Positions 33,965-46,265 of a stretch of DNA of 64,000 nt are shown in pieces. The stretch is taken from contig JAQFVV010012394.1 of NCBI GenBank assembly GCA_028023455.1, forward strand, positions 28,291,010 through 28,355,009, given 5' to 3'. The notes under the pieces were generated by a model. That model ran no database searches. It had not been told where the DNA came from and saw only the letters and a list, made by a program, of their open reading frames with translations. Within the stretch, counting starts at the first letter, position 1, and each line of letters begins with the position of its first letter. Position numbers and translations under genes: made by a program. Origin of the DNA: Epiperipatus broadwayi (taxonomy: Eukaryota; Onychophora; Udeonychophora; Euonychophora; Peripatidae).

Positions 33965-36010
33965 TTCTTTGTCATCATTATTTTCAACAATTCTTGGTCC
34001 ACTAAAAGACGAAAGTCTATCAAAGTTCAATCGGGTTTCTCTAGATCTTTTACAATTTCTTAGAAACTAGTTTAAGATTTCAACTGCCCATCTGTTATCA
34101 TTTCTTCTAGCTATATATCCAGACCAGTTATTTAATTGTTTCAATGATGCAAGTAACTTATTTCGTTTTTAATTTCTTGTTATTCCTAACAAACATCTCT
34201 GCATAGTTTGTCAAGTGATATGAAGTCTCTGTACTGCTCTTCTGTTACATGTCCAATTTTCAGATCCATAAGTAAGAAATGTTAAAACATATTAAGAACT
34301 TGCCTTTTCAAAAATATATATTTCTTTTTAATATTTCTATCAAAAGCATGATATCCAAGTTTAATTCTATGATTAATTTCATCCATTATGTTTCCGGTAC
34401 TATATTTGTAGTTGTTGAATTCATTTAATCAATCTTTATTTTCATTTTTTTATGAGAAAATCCATTGAATCTTATTTTCATTTTTTTAGTATTTAACTTC
34501 TACTTTTTCACTTTTCTGATAAATCTTATATTTTCTGAAGCATCTTTTGCAAAACAACTATTATCTGCAAAATCTAGTTGTCATAAATAATTTCTCTTTA
34601 CTTTTGCTCCTTTAGCTTTTCATTTTAATCCACAAAATATTTCCTGTGAAAATTCCATAAAATTTTTTTTGAGATATGGAGTCACCTATTGTACATCCTT
34701 CTCTATGCTAATCTTCTCTAGTACCATTATGTAATATATTCATTGCTGTTGCATTTTTATGAATATTTAAAATATGATAATATAAAGGATCTATACCTTC
34801 ATCCTATGCTTTAATCACTGAAGAAATGCTTACAGAATCAAATCACTTTTCATAATCTACAAATCCAAAGTATAATGGCATTTCATATTGATTGATTCCT
34901 TTTATAAGTTTTCTCTGCACTTGGATATAACCACCTTTTAAATCCAGATTCTTTTGCTTGGTTAAAATTCAGTGTTCACTGCAGATGAGTTGTAATTATA
35001 TTGGGAAACATTTTGTTTATAGTTGATAAATGACTGATAGCTCTATAATAGGTAAAAAAAAAATTTTTTTATCATTTAGAACTTTTTTGTCATCAACTTA
35101 TTTAATTTTTTTCTTGCTTTTAAGGTATTGATTACAATTTCATCATTACCTTGGGTTTTCCCCTTCTTCATAGATTTAATTGCAAGTCTCATTTCTTGAT
35201 TTAAAATGCTGAACAATTCAGATGTAGTAATTGTAGGGAATACTTTTTTTTGTTCTTTATTGCTATATGAAAAAGTTCTCTATCAATACCAGCTTATATA
35301 CTTTTGATACTTTTATTCTCTTTTCCCTGCTAATTACATTTTTCTATATCAATGTTAATTCTTTTTCATACTATTTTGTAAAATTCTAGATATTCATTTC
35401 TTAATGTAACATTTTTATGTATTTTCATATTTTTTTATAAATTATCTTGTCTCAATAGAAATTTTTTTGGTTAATTGCTGCTTTTTGTACCACCTATTTT
35501 TTTTATTTATAGTTATTACTTAATAATGTATCGGTTATCTTTCTATTGCTTTTGATCAAATCTCAATCATCTTCAAAGTCTGTTAATACTTTAAAACAAT
35601 TTGCAAGTTCTAATTTAAATTCATTGAATATTTTTGAAGATTAGGAATATCAACTATGAAGGCTGTTTTCTAATAATTTTTGTTTAGTTTGCATTAACAC
35701 GTATCTTATATATCACTAATTAATGATCACTTGATGTGTTGAATTTATTAAGAACATTTCTATCTTAAATAAATTATTTATTAATCAAAATATAATTAGA
35801 TTCTGCTATATCTTCATTTCGATGCTATCATGTCTGTTTTGTTTAGCATTTTTCTTAAAGATAGAATTTATAACATTATATAAAGTTTTTCTACAAACTT
35901 CACAAATCTGTCCTTTCTCATTTCTATCAGTATAACCAAATTTTCCACAGATTGCTGGTCATTATGTCTATAAAATAAGGCTGTCTTATTCAGACTTATA
36001 TCTGATATGG
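33965..36010 (-). mobile_element. RTE-type LINE copy c, decayed, antisense
   Basis: The reverse complement shows all regions in order from 36010 down: part of the endonuclease (ERNERGQ-like and INSIFKKN near 35950-35840, split by shifts), SDH region near 35735, connector, RT (strings matching PTKEQAGF and YEKAFD near 34960 and 34850), C-terminal region (DNRW-like near 34105) and a degraded GAT-rich end. It reaches further 5' than copy b, into the endonuclease. Heavily mutated. Confidence 0.75.
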
Positions 36011-36538
36011 GTCTCAAATATCCTCCAACAGAACTACATGTGCCTACGAGGTATTTGTTAATTAACAAAAAAAAAAAAAATTGATAATTCATGATAACAT
36101 ATTTTATCAATTGTACTTTTTTTTTTTTAACTTGGCATATATATTAGTTTTACTAATAACTCCTGCAAATTTTCTTATCAAAAAGTAAACAAAAAAATAT
36201 AAAATTTAATGCTTATGTGTTAATGATACTTTAGGCTTGGAGACTTTTATATTTTGATGGCATTTTCAGAAGTTGTATGGATGAAAAGCTTCATATTACT
36301 GCTAGTTTACATAAGTGCAGATTGCTTGTTTTTTAATTTTTGCACTACTAAAGAAATTAGTTCATGAAATTTAATTTTTGAGTAAAAGTGCTAAATGATA
36401 AATTAATTATTCTCGGATTCCACTGGCCTAGAAATTAGAAAGGAAAACATTAATGTCCGAATCTATGTCAATCTCTTTTTATCTCATCTAGAAGTTATTA
36501 AGTCATTTTCCCATAAAATTTTAAAAAGCCTGTGGGAT

Positions 36539-36550
36539 GGGGGGGGGGGG
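36539..36550 (+). repeat. G12 homopolymer
   Basis: An uninterrupted run of 12 G on the sense strand of the 18.6-kb intron. Confidence 0.95.
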
Positions 36551-38042
36551 TGAATGATGTTAATTAAATAATTCATAAGAAATTAAAATTTTGTAGAACA
36601 CATGTTACATAGCATCTCATAGATGATGAAAATCCAAAAGAATATATTCTGCACATGTGTCTATACCATCTTTACATAAATTTCAAATGCAGACAAGAAA
36701 TTTTAAGTATTGTGGTTTAGCAGTTACTGGACAAGAATGCAAACAATTTTTAATGTGCACGAATGCATTTAAAAAACTAGAAATACAGTGAGTTTATTTA
36801 CATTCATAATATTTCAATTTGAATATTATTTAACAAAAATGTAATGCAAAAATATCGCATAACTAAAATGTAAAAAACATATATAAAAAGTATTTTATAA
36901 AAATGCTTTTATCTACTTTGAGAAATAATGCATTAGAAGCCAAAAAAATATATATTTTTCTTAGACCACTATGATATTTAAATTGGAGGTGGGTCCTTCT
37001 ATGGGTTAATTTAATCACTAAATCAACATTGTTTATTGGTTTTTAATGCATTACTACTACTCGTTATTAAAAGCAAAGGGTTTTTCAAATAAAATATTTC
37101 ACGCATTAAGGCCTAATTTGTTATATATATAAAGAAAAAATTTATGAGACTGGAGCAAATCTTATAAAATACCATCTTATGAAAAGTAATTTTTATAGGT
37201 AAAAGATAGCAGTCTCTTCAGTAGTTTGTTTGAAAAACTGATGGAGTAAATAAATAGATTGATATAGTAGAATTATATATGTATAAAAGAAATGATTGAG
37301 CTTTGTTAGATTATAGGCTTTGCAAATATTTATGTCATCTGTAAAAAAAAATTGGATTGAATGTAGTGATTAGAAAGAAAATATAGAATAATTTTATGAG
37401 ATAATTGTGTTAAAATTGGCTTGTAATACACATCACCCAAGACCAGAGAAAGATCAAAACAATTGTTATTCTCCAAATTTTTCAGTTAATAAATTCCATA
37501 GTTGAGAAAAATAGGTTAGAAGATTGTCATTAGTGTTGTTTAATAGTCATTCAAAATATTGGTGGGAAATTAATCTATTAGAAGAATTGTTTTTATCATT
37601 TGTGAGAAGAGACATCAAGATAATAGGATAGTAGTTAAACGATGACCTTCCTCCTCTGATTGCAGTAGGTCCAACATTTCAAGATCATATTTTTGTCTGT
37701 TTTTATGGCAGTTATGAGCAAGTATAAGAAATTGTGATCATGTGTTGTTTAATGACTGAAAAAAGTTGTTTTGAAGGGTAAACTTTAGATGATTAATAAG
37801 AGGGGGTGTGGGTTATATGGAGACTAGAAAAAAACAACCATGTGTTAGGACAAATGGAAAAGAAAATTAATAGAATCTGAAGTGGGATTAAAGAATTCAT
37901 TTGTCTATGTATAACTGAATTATGTTTACCTATAATAAATAGTTCTGAGGAATATTTAATGATAAAGTGTATAGTAATATTTATTAAAATAAATATTTGA
38001 ATGTAAGTATAATGTATATACTGAACTTTAGATCTGATTTCA

Positions 38043-38403
38043 GGGAATTTGAACATAGATTTTCAAGTTCCCTGCAGCTATCCACTCCATCTTACATAAG
38101 CGCTTCTTATATAATCGATACACTTGGCCACGTGAAACAGATAAATAATCTCCAATATATGTATTTACTGCTGAACCAGCACTCATCAGTTGGTTCAGAT
38201 CATCACCTCCCACACACATATAAACTGAGCATTGATTATATATGTGCATGAGAAATGATGAACTGAATCAAGTGCTGGTTAACCATGAAATTTGTATATT
38301 TGAGATCAATTTACCTTTTTCACATGTATGTGGTCATATGTATCGGTTATATAAGATGGAGTGGATAGTTGAAAGGTGTTTGAAAGTCTGTGTTTAAATC
38401 CCC
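38043..38403. mobile_element. Hairpin MITE, probably Mutator-like
   Basis: Long imperfect inverted repeats (GGGAATTTGAACATAGATTT at 38043; inverted GGGATTTAAACACAGACTTT from 38403) include a shared TATCCACTCCATCTTA block. Flanks TCTGATTTCA (38033-38042) and TCTAATTACA (38404-38413) agree at eight of ten positions, fitting the 9-10 bp duplications of Mutator-like elements. No coding sequence; the two overlapping frames inside are products of the palindrome. Confidence 0.65.
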
Positions 38404-38594
38404 TCTAATTACATATAACGTTTAGTATATACATTATTCTTGTATTCAAATATTACCCTCTGCTTGACTTAGACATATTAAGGTCTGATATATAAGGAGT
38501 CAGAAAAAGTCAATATGGGTATAACAATATTGGCACCATCAAGGATAGTTTTCAATAATATGGGTGGCTGAAGAGTTGGGGGATGGAGAAGATT

Positions 38595-38760
38595 GGAGCA
38601 CTGATCATATATGTGTGTGGGAGATGATCTGGACTAACTGCAGGGTCAGTAGAAATATGTATATTGGGAGATCATTTATATTTTTTTTATGTGTGTGGTC
38701 ATATGATATAAGGTGGAGTGGGTAGCTGAAAGTCTGTTCAAATTCTGTAAAGTAAAAATT
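38595..38760. repeat. Partial copy of the 38043 MITE
   Basis: Contains CTGATCATATATGTGTGTGG, GTGTGTGGTCATATGATATA and AGGTGGAGTGGGTAGCTGAA, matching the right half of the hairpin element. The left arm is missing. Confidence 0.65.
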
Positions 38761-39070
38761 ATATTTGAAGTGGGATCTAAAAGATTTAGCCACAATTATT
38801 ATAGAGTATAAAATCACTGTTGTGCTTATACTAGCAACTTGCTAAAATTGTAGATCAGAATGTTAGCATTTATAAAATACATTATTTTTATACTAGTTGG
38901 ATATAATCATTGTATGGGTGGAGATGGTGTTGGAAAATATAGTTCTCATTAAATTCACTATTTGGAAGCAATGATTCTCTATCGTTAATATTATCTTAAT
39001 AAGCTGTTAAGGCATATGAAATTATTTAAACCACTGGTAAACATTAGATTTCATGAGGTTTTTTTTTTTG

Positions 39071-39772
39071 GTCATCATCATGAACATTATCAATCCACTG
39101 CAGGATGAAGGTCTCCAAGTTCAATCCATTTAATATCATCTCTTCTAGCCATATATCCAGCCCACCTCCACTTCAATCTTAATTTTTTCAATGAGGTCAG
39201 TAACACTTGTTTGTTCTCTTAACCCAGATATTGCATTTGTTATTCCCAACATGCATCTCTCCATACTTCTTTGAGTAGTCTGAAGTCTCTGTTGCTCTTC
39301 TATTAAGTATCCAAGTCTCAGATCCATAAGTAAGAACTGGTAAAACACATTTATTAAAAACCTTCCTTTTCAAACACATAGGCATATTTTCTTTTAGTAT
39401 CAAGTTATTTCTACCAAAAGCACTCCAACCAAGTTTAATTCTATGATTAATTTCATCCATTATGTTTCCATCTGTATTAATAATCTGACCAAGGTATTTG
39501 TAACTTCTTCTAACTCATCATAATCAATCTTTATTTTCAGTATTTTGTGAAAATCCATTAAACATTACTTTAGTCTTTTTAACATTTATCTTTAGTCCCA
39601 CTTTCATCTGATAACTCATGCAGCTCTAAAGCATTATTTGCAAACACTACTACATCATCTGCTAAATCTAAATGACTTAAATAATCTCCATTTACTTTCA
39701 CTGCTTTAGCTTCCCATTTTAATCCACAAAATACTTCTTGCAGCATTGCTGTAAAAAGAGTTTTGGAGATAT
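39071..39772 (-). mobile_element. RTE-type LINE copy d, 3' half, antisense
   Basis: The reverse complement reads from the GDTISP region (39772) through FADD, INHRIKLGWSAFGRN (39427-39383), LPVLTYGSETW (near 39325) and the truncated C-terminal domain to the ATCATCATGA-type end at 39071. The DNRW part is shortened by a deletion near 39145. It is continuous with 42474-43480 once the intervening insert is removed: both junctions carry GAGATAT. Confidence 0.82.
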
Positions 39773-42473
39773 TGTGCCAGGCATTATCAAATGGCCTTGC
39801 ACAAAGTCTGTATTAAGCACAACAAATATATAAATGTGCTAGATTAATAATGGAAGTTGGATCTGATCATTAGAATACCCACACACACAAAATACACAAA
39901 TTTAAAATATTGCACACAAATACACATATAAAAAATTGATGTATTTTTTGTATTTTATTTTTATTGTTTTGTATATTTTCAATATCATTTTATGTATTTT
40001 GCTGTTCTCCGAATAATTCAAATAGAGAAAAGCAAACTTTATTAAACATTATAGATCACGTTGTTGGAACATATTTGTAAAATAAATAATTAAAATAATT
40101 GTTCCAACATACTTCTATATATTTTTCATTTTTTTAAATTACTTTTCTAAAGATTGTAATTTTATTCTGTAAGCAAAGAATGTTAATTGCTTTTGCAAAA
40201 ATCTGATCAAAAGCAAAATGTTTGATAATGCTATAATTAAACTTATCTTTTTAAAAATTCTTTTGAATTGATTTTGTAAGCAAGTGGTCTGGGTTATTCA
40301 AGTTGGAAGTCGTTATATTAAACCCTAAAATTTAGAATTTAATGAGAAAAATAGAAAGAAATGTTATAATCTAAGCGATAAGGTAAATTAAAAGGCTTGG
40401 CTGATTCATACTTCTCAGTTTTGGTCAGTGTTGTGGGATTCATTTTTTCTTCTTTTGGCATTCAAGTAGCTCACTACTTTGGCTCCAGAATTCTCCAATC
40501 ATCCAGCTACTCGGAGATTAATTTATGAACTAGACTACTGCTGATATTTTCTAAGAAATCCATTATACAGTTCTTTTAAGAAATCTTGATTTCTTAAGGA
40601 TTTAGTGAACCATTCAAGATAGCGAATGAACATTTAATACAATAATTATTGCATTATAACAGATCAAAAATATGGAGAAATCTACTAGAGATTACAGTAA
40701 AATGACTGTGGGGAAGACAACCAGCAGATGCACCTGCCCTTTCTCTGTCCAAATCGCCAAGATGTGATCACACCAGTTCCAGCGGGCCATGATGATGACA
40801 ACAGCCGCCTTGCCTATGCCCGAATGAGATGAAATCCTCACCGCACAGCTAGTTGAATTGAAACCGCTCAAAGCCCAGTTAGAAGATGAAGACGCCTACA
40901 TAAGTTTCTTTTAAAAATGTTTTATTATTGAATTAATTCATTCTGATATTTCTGATAATTAGAAATATATATTTTTTATTATTATTAATCATATAAAAAA
41001 AAAGGAGAGAGAGAGAGTTGTCTCTCGTATATATATATATATTGGATTTACGGTTATTACGGGCATAATGATAAAGCTTTTACTTAAATCTATCTTTTAA
41101 TTCATTTTCTGTTTCAAATTCTAGTATTTTCAACAAAGGTTGCAATGAGATTCTTTTTTGTTGCTATTCGTTTTCCTCTTGTTGTTACTCCTGAAATTCG
41201 TCGTACATAAATATACATGTGTATATATGCGCACATAAGCTTATAATATTCGGTAAGTATGATATCTCATGTTGAATATCTAAAAATGTATTTAACCGTA
41301 TATCCTTTTTAATTTATTTTTTTGTCACGGCTGTACCTTATGATGAGTGCAAAGGGGGTTTATTCATTGTAAATTCCCCGGAGGCCAGTCCACTAATAAC
41401 TTTATATTTAGAATAGTAGTAGGTGTATAATTGTGCTGCACGTATATACGTGTATAAGAATTTATCGCAAAAGGCAAATATATACAGTACCTCATGTTGA
41501 GTACTATATGGTATCTGAACTAACAACCTTATTGACTTGTTGAAAAATATGAAATTAGTGAAATATTTCATAGTGCAAAAATACGTATGCATATTTTTTT
41601 TATTATTACTATATTTGCTATCAATAAAAAAAAGGTTTCAAAGTCCTGAATAAAAGTTTATGCCTATATGACCGAAAATCTCTTATCTTAAAAAAAATCA
41701 AATCACACAAAGTATAACTTATTTCTACAGGGTAAAAAGCTCAGATCACTTCCATTCTTTATGAAACATTATATTGTAAATAGCTTTAGGGGTTTATCTA
41801 TTTTCTTATTCATTTAAATTGTATTTATATATATTTCAAAGCAATCATATATATATATATACGGGTTGTGATAATTCATTTATTTATTTTATCATTTTAA
41901 GTATGAAACGGTGGTGGGTATTTGGGATTAAATAAATATTTAATCATAATATTAGATTTGTTTCGTTTTCGTATTATTATTTATTTGATAAAATGTATTC
42001 TTTCCTTATCAACCACATACCTGTAGTAATCATTTGACTTACCCATTGAAGACCCTAGATATAGAGTGACTGAGCTAGCCACACGGGATATCGCTCTACT
42101 GGGGGGTTAGATCTTATTCTCATGCTCCGCTGGACATGGTTTTGCACACCTTTTTAGGAGGGGGAAAAATTCATTTTTATTCTTTTCTAGAAGTGGCGCG
42201 CAAAAGCTGTCTGTAAATAGACTTTTCAAATATGTGTAATTGCCATAAGTCCTAAACATTTGGGTGTTTGAGTAAGATATCAACTAAAGGGGGGTTTCTA
42301 CTGGCAGAGTCCGGTTAATTCACTCATTCTATCAGTTTAGCTGGAAGTATCAACATATATGAGTACAGATAATCGGCTAAATTGGTATCCATTTTTTTCC
42401 CTGTTAAATCTTGGTCACCCATGCTCAGTGCAAGATTAGGAATAGAAATCCGCAGGGAGTATGGTCCGGTACA
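39773..42473. mobile_element. Unidentified 2.7-kb insertion inside RTE copy d
   Basis: The two halves of RTE copy d meet at GAGATAT on each side (39766-39772 and 42474-42480), so the DNA between is an insertion with a target duplication of at least 7 bp. Further partial similarity (TTGTG/GGAG) could extend it to 9-11 bp. The ends read TGTGCCAGGC... and ...GTCCGGTACA, an imperfect inverted pair beginning TG and ending CA. No transposase, RT or integrase frame is visible. It contains a GC-rich island (40710-40905), an (AG)n/(TA)n tract (about 41004-41042), a short inverted repeat (GTTGGAACAT / GTTCCAACAT, about 40060-40110) and GC-richer sequence at 42040-42473. The family is unknown. Confidence 0.65.
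41004..41042 (+). repeat. Microsatellite (AG)n and (TA)n
   Basis: GAGAGAGAGAGAG followed by TTGTCTCTCG and TATATATATATATAT, inside the 2.7-kb orphan insert. Confidence 0.85.
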
Positions 42474-43480
42474 GAGATATGGAGTCACACTAAAAAAACA
42501 CCCTTCTGAATGTTGACTTTCCCAGTATCATTATGTAATCTAGTTGTTGCTGTTGCATTTTTATAAATATTCTTTAAAATATGACAATATCCTGGATCTA
42601 TATCTTGATGATCCAATGCTTTAATCACTGAAGAAATGCTTATAGAATATAATGCCTTTTCCTAATCTACAAATCCAAAGCATAATGGCAACTCATATTC
42701 ATTTGTCCTTTCTATAACTTCTCTCAATACCTGGATATGATCTGTACTAAAACCACTTTTTAAATCCAGCTTGTTCTCTTGGTGGAAATCCAGTGTTCTC
42801 TGTAGACGAGTTGTAATTATCTTGGTAAAAATTTTGTATAAAACTGATAAAAGGCTGATAGGACTGTAATTTCTAATATCTTCTTTATCACCTTTTTAAA
42901 ATATTAATACTGTATTTTTTCAATCATCTAGTACATCTTTATCATTTAGATATTTGGTATATAACTTTGCTAAAAAAAATTCAATTTCTTCACTTTCTTT
43001 TAATATATCAATTATAATTCCATCATTACCTGGAACTTTTCTTCATACATTTAATTGCATGTCTCACTTCATTTAAAATTGTGGGCAATTCGGAAGATCT
43101 AATAGACGTAGGAGCTACTTGTTCTTTATTACTATATGATTCTTGTTCTACCCATTTCATCTCTCTTTTTAGTAACAATTCCATCTTATGTTTGTTATTG
43201 CAGATATAAATTTCCTACCAATACCAAAATGTTGTTTTACACTCTTGAGACTTCTATTCTCTTCTACAGCTTTCCTTGCTAGTTCACAGTTTTACTGTTA
43301 CATCATTTTCAGCTCTTTTCTGCACCATTTTACAAAATTTCGAGATATTCAATTTTTTTTAGTGCATCATTTTTGTATAACTTCATATTCCTTTTCTTCA
43401 TAAATTCTCTAGTCTCCATAGAAATTTTATTGGTCAATTGCTGTTTTTTTCTACCAGCTATCTTTGTTGCAGTTTTTAAT
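42474..43480 (-). mobile_element. RTE-type LINE copy d, 5' half, antisense
   Basis: The reverse complement continues upstream from GVRQ-like sequence (near 42510) through YEKAFD-like (42660, mutated), REQAGFKSGF-like (42770), RNYSPISLLSVLYKIF-like (near 42870-42820), GNDGIIIDIL-like and the connector to KIAGRKKQ near 43455. It is 5'-truncated at about 43480. Internal frames are broken. Confidence 0.8.
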
Positions 43481-44045
43481 ATGAAAATTTTGGTCATATA
43501 TTACCATATAATTGTTGATATAATTGGAAAATTTTTTTTTAGTTATCATTAAAGATTAATAGCCATGTAAACCAGTGGTTGATTTGAAGTTCGTTTGGCA
43601 AGATAAAAACATTATAAGTGTTGTAAACTTTGATTATTTTTAATAGATAATACCTGAGGTCCATTTATTGTATCTTCTTAAAGGAAGTGTAGATTTTTCT
43701 GCACAGGCTATATATTCAGAAACCCTATAGAAGGTAAAAAATTGTTTCTCCAAAACTTATAATTGTGTGGGCTTTCATTGTCTTGAATAATGACAGAATA
43801 AATTGACTTTTGTCCATTATCTTGGGGCATGGAGCTACCTGCATTATAAATATTTATTAATATTTGATAGTATGTGATCTCCAATGTTAATCATATTTGC
43901 AATTTTGAAAAGTTTTATCTAGGATAACAATTTTTCCATTTAACTATCAAAATAATTGTTATCTGCTGTTTTTGGTTTCACATCAAAATGTTTTATGGTA
44001 AATAATTCAAGATGTATTATTTCATTCATTGTATTTTTTTATATA

Positions 44046-45038
44046 CACCTGGGTCTCGTTTTATGCGGATTTATTTAACACGATTTTGAAGTTATGCGAT
44101 TCATGTTTCTTCGGAAGACGAACTCCGATAATACTTTAAATAATAAATTTCGTGCATTTACGTCATATTGAAAGTAATAGCACATTATTGGAATTCGACT
44201 TTCATCTTAGTAATTTCAATATTTTCAGTGCTTTATAATAGTAAGATTTAATGCAATAATGAAATTAAAATCATGATTTCCACATTTTATGTATACCCAC
44301 ATTAAATTTTACAAGATATTAATGTAAATTTGTTCGAACATTGTGCATGTTAATTTTGCATTTTAAATCACATTCAGTTTTTGCTTTTTAAAAACGAACA
44401 TAATCAATTATTAATCATTTAGTGTCCTCAAGTTTATTTTTAATTATTTTCTTATTAATGACTAATCACGAACGTGCTCTTAAATTCCAACGAGAGCTAA
44501 ATGGTTGTATGTCTGGATATCGCAAGCTTCATAAACAATTAATAAAATCATCGTCTCAAAGATTAATTACTAATTACGTTGTCACCAGAAAACCATTAAC
44601 ACAACATGAGAGTGAAGTTGGCGCTAGTTGTATTTTCTTTTGTGAAGAATCTGATTTTTTACCGGTTTGCAAACGAATCTGTTTATCGGCAAGTAGCAAT
44701 AATTAAAACATGTATAAAAAAATGTCAATTACTGTACTGTAAATTATGCATAAAAATATATTGTTTTGAATAAAGTTAAATATTATAGTTAAAAAAAGTT
44801 TGTCTTGTATCAGTTTTTTTTGAAATTTGAAATTTTTTATTAGTCATATTTTATTTCTTTATTTTTTTTTTGCGCGAATTTTAAAGTAATTTTACGTTGG
44901 TGCTTTTCTTTTATGCGATATTTGAAAAATCACAGTCCGTATCCCCCCTTTTTCCAGGTAAGTTACGTCTATGTTTGTGCGATTTCTTTTGCGCGTTTTC
45001 TGAGGAACCTGTCTATCACGTAAAACGAGACCCAGGTG
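44046..45038 (+). mobile_element. Tigger/pogo-like non-autonomous element, copy 4
   Basis: The best-preserved ends: CACCTGGGTCTCGTTTTATG at 44046 and the exact inverted end at 45038, each next to TA. It has lost the N-terminal HTH but retains the end of the transposase. The right sub-terminal region (GGTAAGTTACGTCTATGTTT, GAGGAACCTGTCTATCACG) is shared with the other copies. 993 bp. Confidence 0.88.
44422..44706 (+). pseudogene. Tigger-like transposase C-terminus
   Basis: The informative frame is from THHERA-like residues (NHERALKFQRELNGCMSG) through YRKLHKQLIKSSSQRLI and TNYVVTRKPLTQHESEVGAS to the stop. It matches the C-terminal tail that follows the DDE domain in this family and is also found, decayed, in copy 2. 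The first dozen residues come from non-coding sequence joined by an internal deletion. It has no catalytic residues. Confidence 0.55.
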
Positions 45039-46210
45039 TATATTTTCTACATAATGTTTATGTTTCTTACTATTATACTCTAATTATATGATGTTATAGA
45101 ATGAAAAAATTGCAATCTGAATTAATTTCAAAACATCTTACTAGTATATTATTTTTTCTCAATCATGGTTATTGATCTTATATTAGAAACTTTTGTATGA
45201 ACATATTTTTAAGATAAACGTTAGTGTGTATTCTATGTAACACTAAAAGAATTATATTTTAACCAAATATAGCAAGCATTTACTTGATGTTTACAAGTTC
45301 TTTGTGATATCTATTTAAAGTTACGACAGTAAAATTTGAATATATATGTTGGCAGATTTACTGCTCATCGTTTATTATCCTTCAAACCAAGGAATAAAAA
45401 CATCAGGAAAAAGACAAATGATCTCCCATTGTATTTTATTATAACATAATGATGATTACATGGTAATATTATTAATATCCTACCAGTCCTAATAAATAGC
45501 TAATAATATTGCCATTTATCCAGAAGTTGACAGATTATTACTAATGTTCTATGAGAATTGTATTTATTTATTTGTTAATGTAAATGATTATAAAATAATA
45601 TTTTTATTATCCAATAAATAGAAATAGTGTACAGAAGTGTTTTATTTTTAAATACAATAACAAATGTAGATTATTTAATTTATTTAACTAATTTTCAGAA
45701 TTATTTTTTTTTAAAAAGTGAGTAAAATTTTTGATAGCATTGTTTTGATATAGCTACTTTCATGAAAACCAATGTTTTTGGAATATAGGGTTTATTTATA
45801 TTTTGGGAATAATTTTTAGCAATTATAAGTAGCTATCTTCTGAAATAGATTAAATTCAAAGGAAAATGATTTACATATGAAGTGCTTGCCCATTGCAATT
45901 GTTTTTGTATGTGTGTGTTTTAACATGAAATTTCTGAACAGATTAAAAATAAAGTTTGCATTTATTTGAATATTTTAATTATTGTTTTATCAACTAAACT
46001 GAACAACTGCTCACAATTTATAATTAATTGTGCAAATTTTTAAAAAAAATTGTTTTAGTATAATAACCATGCTTTTCTAAAAAAAATATTATTTTTTCTA
46101 ATGTTTGTTTTAGGGTTTATACAATGTTTGTAAAAAAAAATAGTTTTTTTTTTGTTTTTTTTTTCATTATTTTATGTAAAGAAATAAAATTGTTTAATTT
46201 TTTTTTCCAG

Positions 46211-46265
46211 GACAAATATAGTGATAACCCAGGTTTTCAAGATGATGGACCTGTGAAATTACCTG
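46211..46265 (+). CDS. HNRNPM: hnRNP M exon: linker after RRM2 (55 bp)
   Basis: The acceptor TTTTTTTCCAG is followed by DKYSDNPGFQDDGPVKLPG, with the last Gly codon split (phase 1). It corresponds to the acidic/proline stretch ending in -LP-GL that follows RRM2 in hnRNP M. The donor is GTAAAT. It was located by frame continuity and family pattern, since it is far too short to stand out as an open frame. Confidence 0.9.

Larger units (their letters stand above)
27652..46210 (+). other. 18.6-kb intron after RRM2, packed with transposons
   Basis: A U2-type phase-0 intron. It holds RTE copies b, c and d, the orphan 2.7-kb insert, two Tigger-like copies (30705-32148 and 44046-45038) and a hairpin MITE at 38043-38403. 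The stretches 32150-33960, 36050-38030, 38800-39065, 43490-44043 and 45040-46210 show only AT-rich sequence, a G12 tract at 36539, and faint LINE-like similarity on the minus strand around 36620-36690 and 37330-37690. Confidence 0.85.

Noticed and set aside
36620-36690. Possible relic of the family-A LINE zinc knuckle
   Set aside because: A short imperfect match (CTATACCATCTTTACATAAA) without flanking support.
37330-37690. Possible reverse transcriptase fragment on the minus strand (RSSFNYYPIILMSLL-like)
   Set aside because: Only a vague resemblance to the NYRPISLL motif of LINEs with several stops; too weak to annotate as an element.
37997-38251. Two opposing frames near 38000-38250
   Set aside because: They fall in the hairpin MITE and arise from its palindromic sequence.
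38380-38410. TTTAAATCCC string considered as a tRNA T-arm
   Set aside because: It belongs to the MITE terminus; no acceptor stem, anticodon arm or B box context was found, here or elsewhere.
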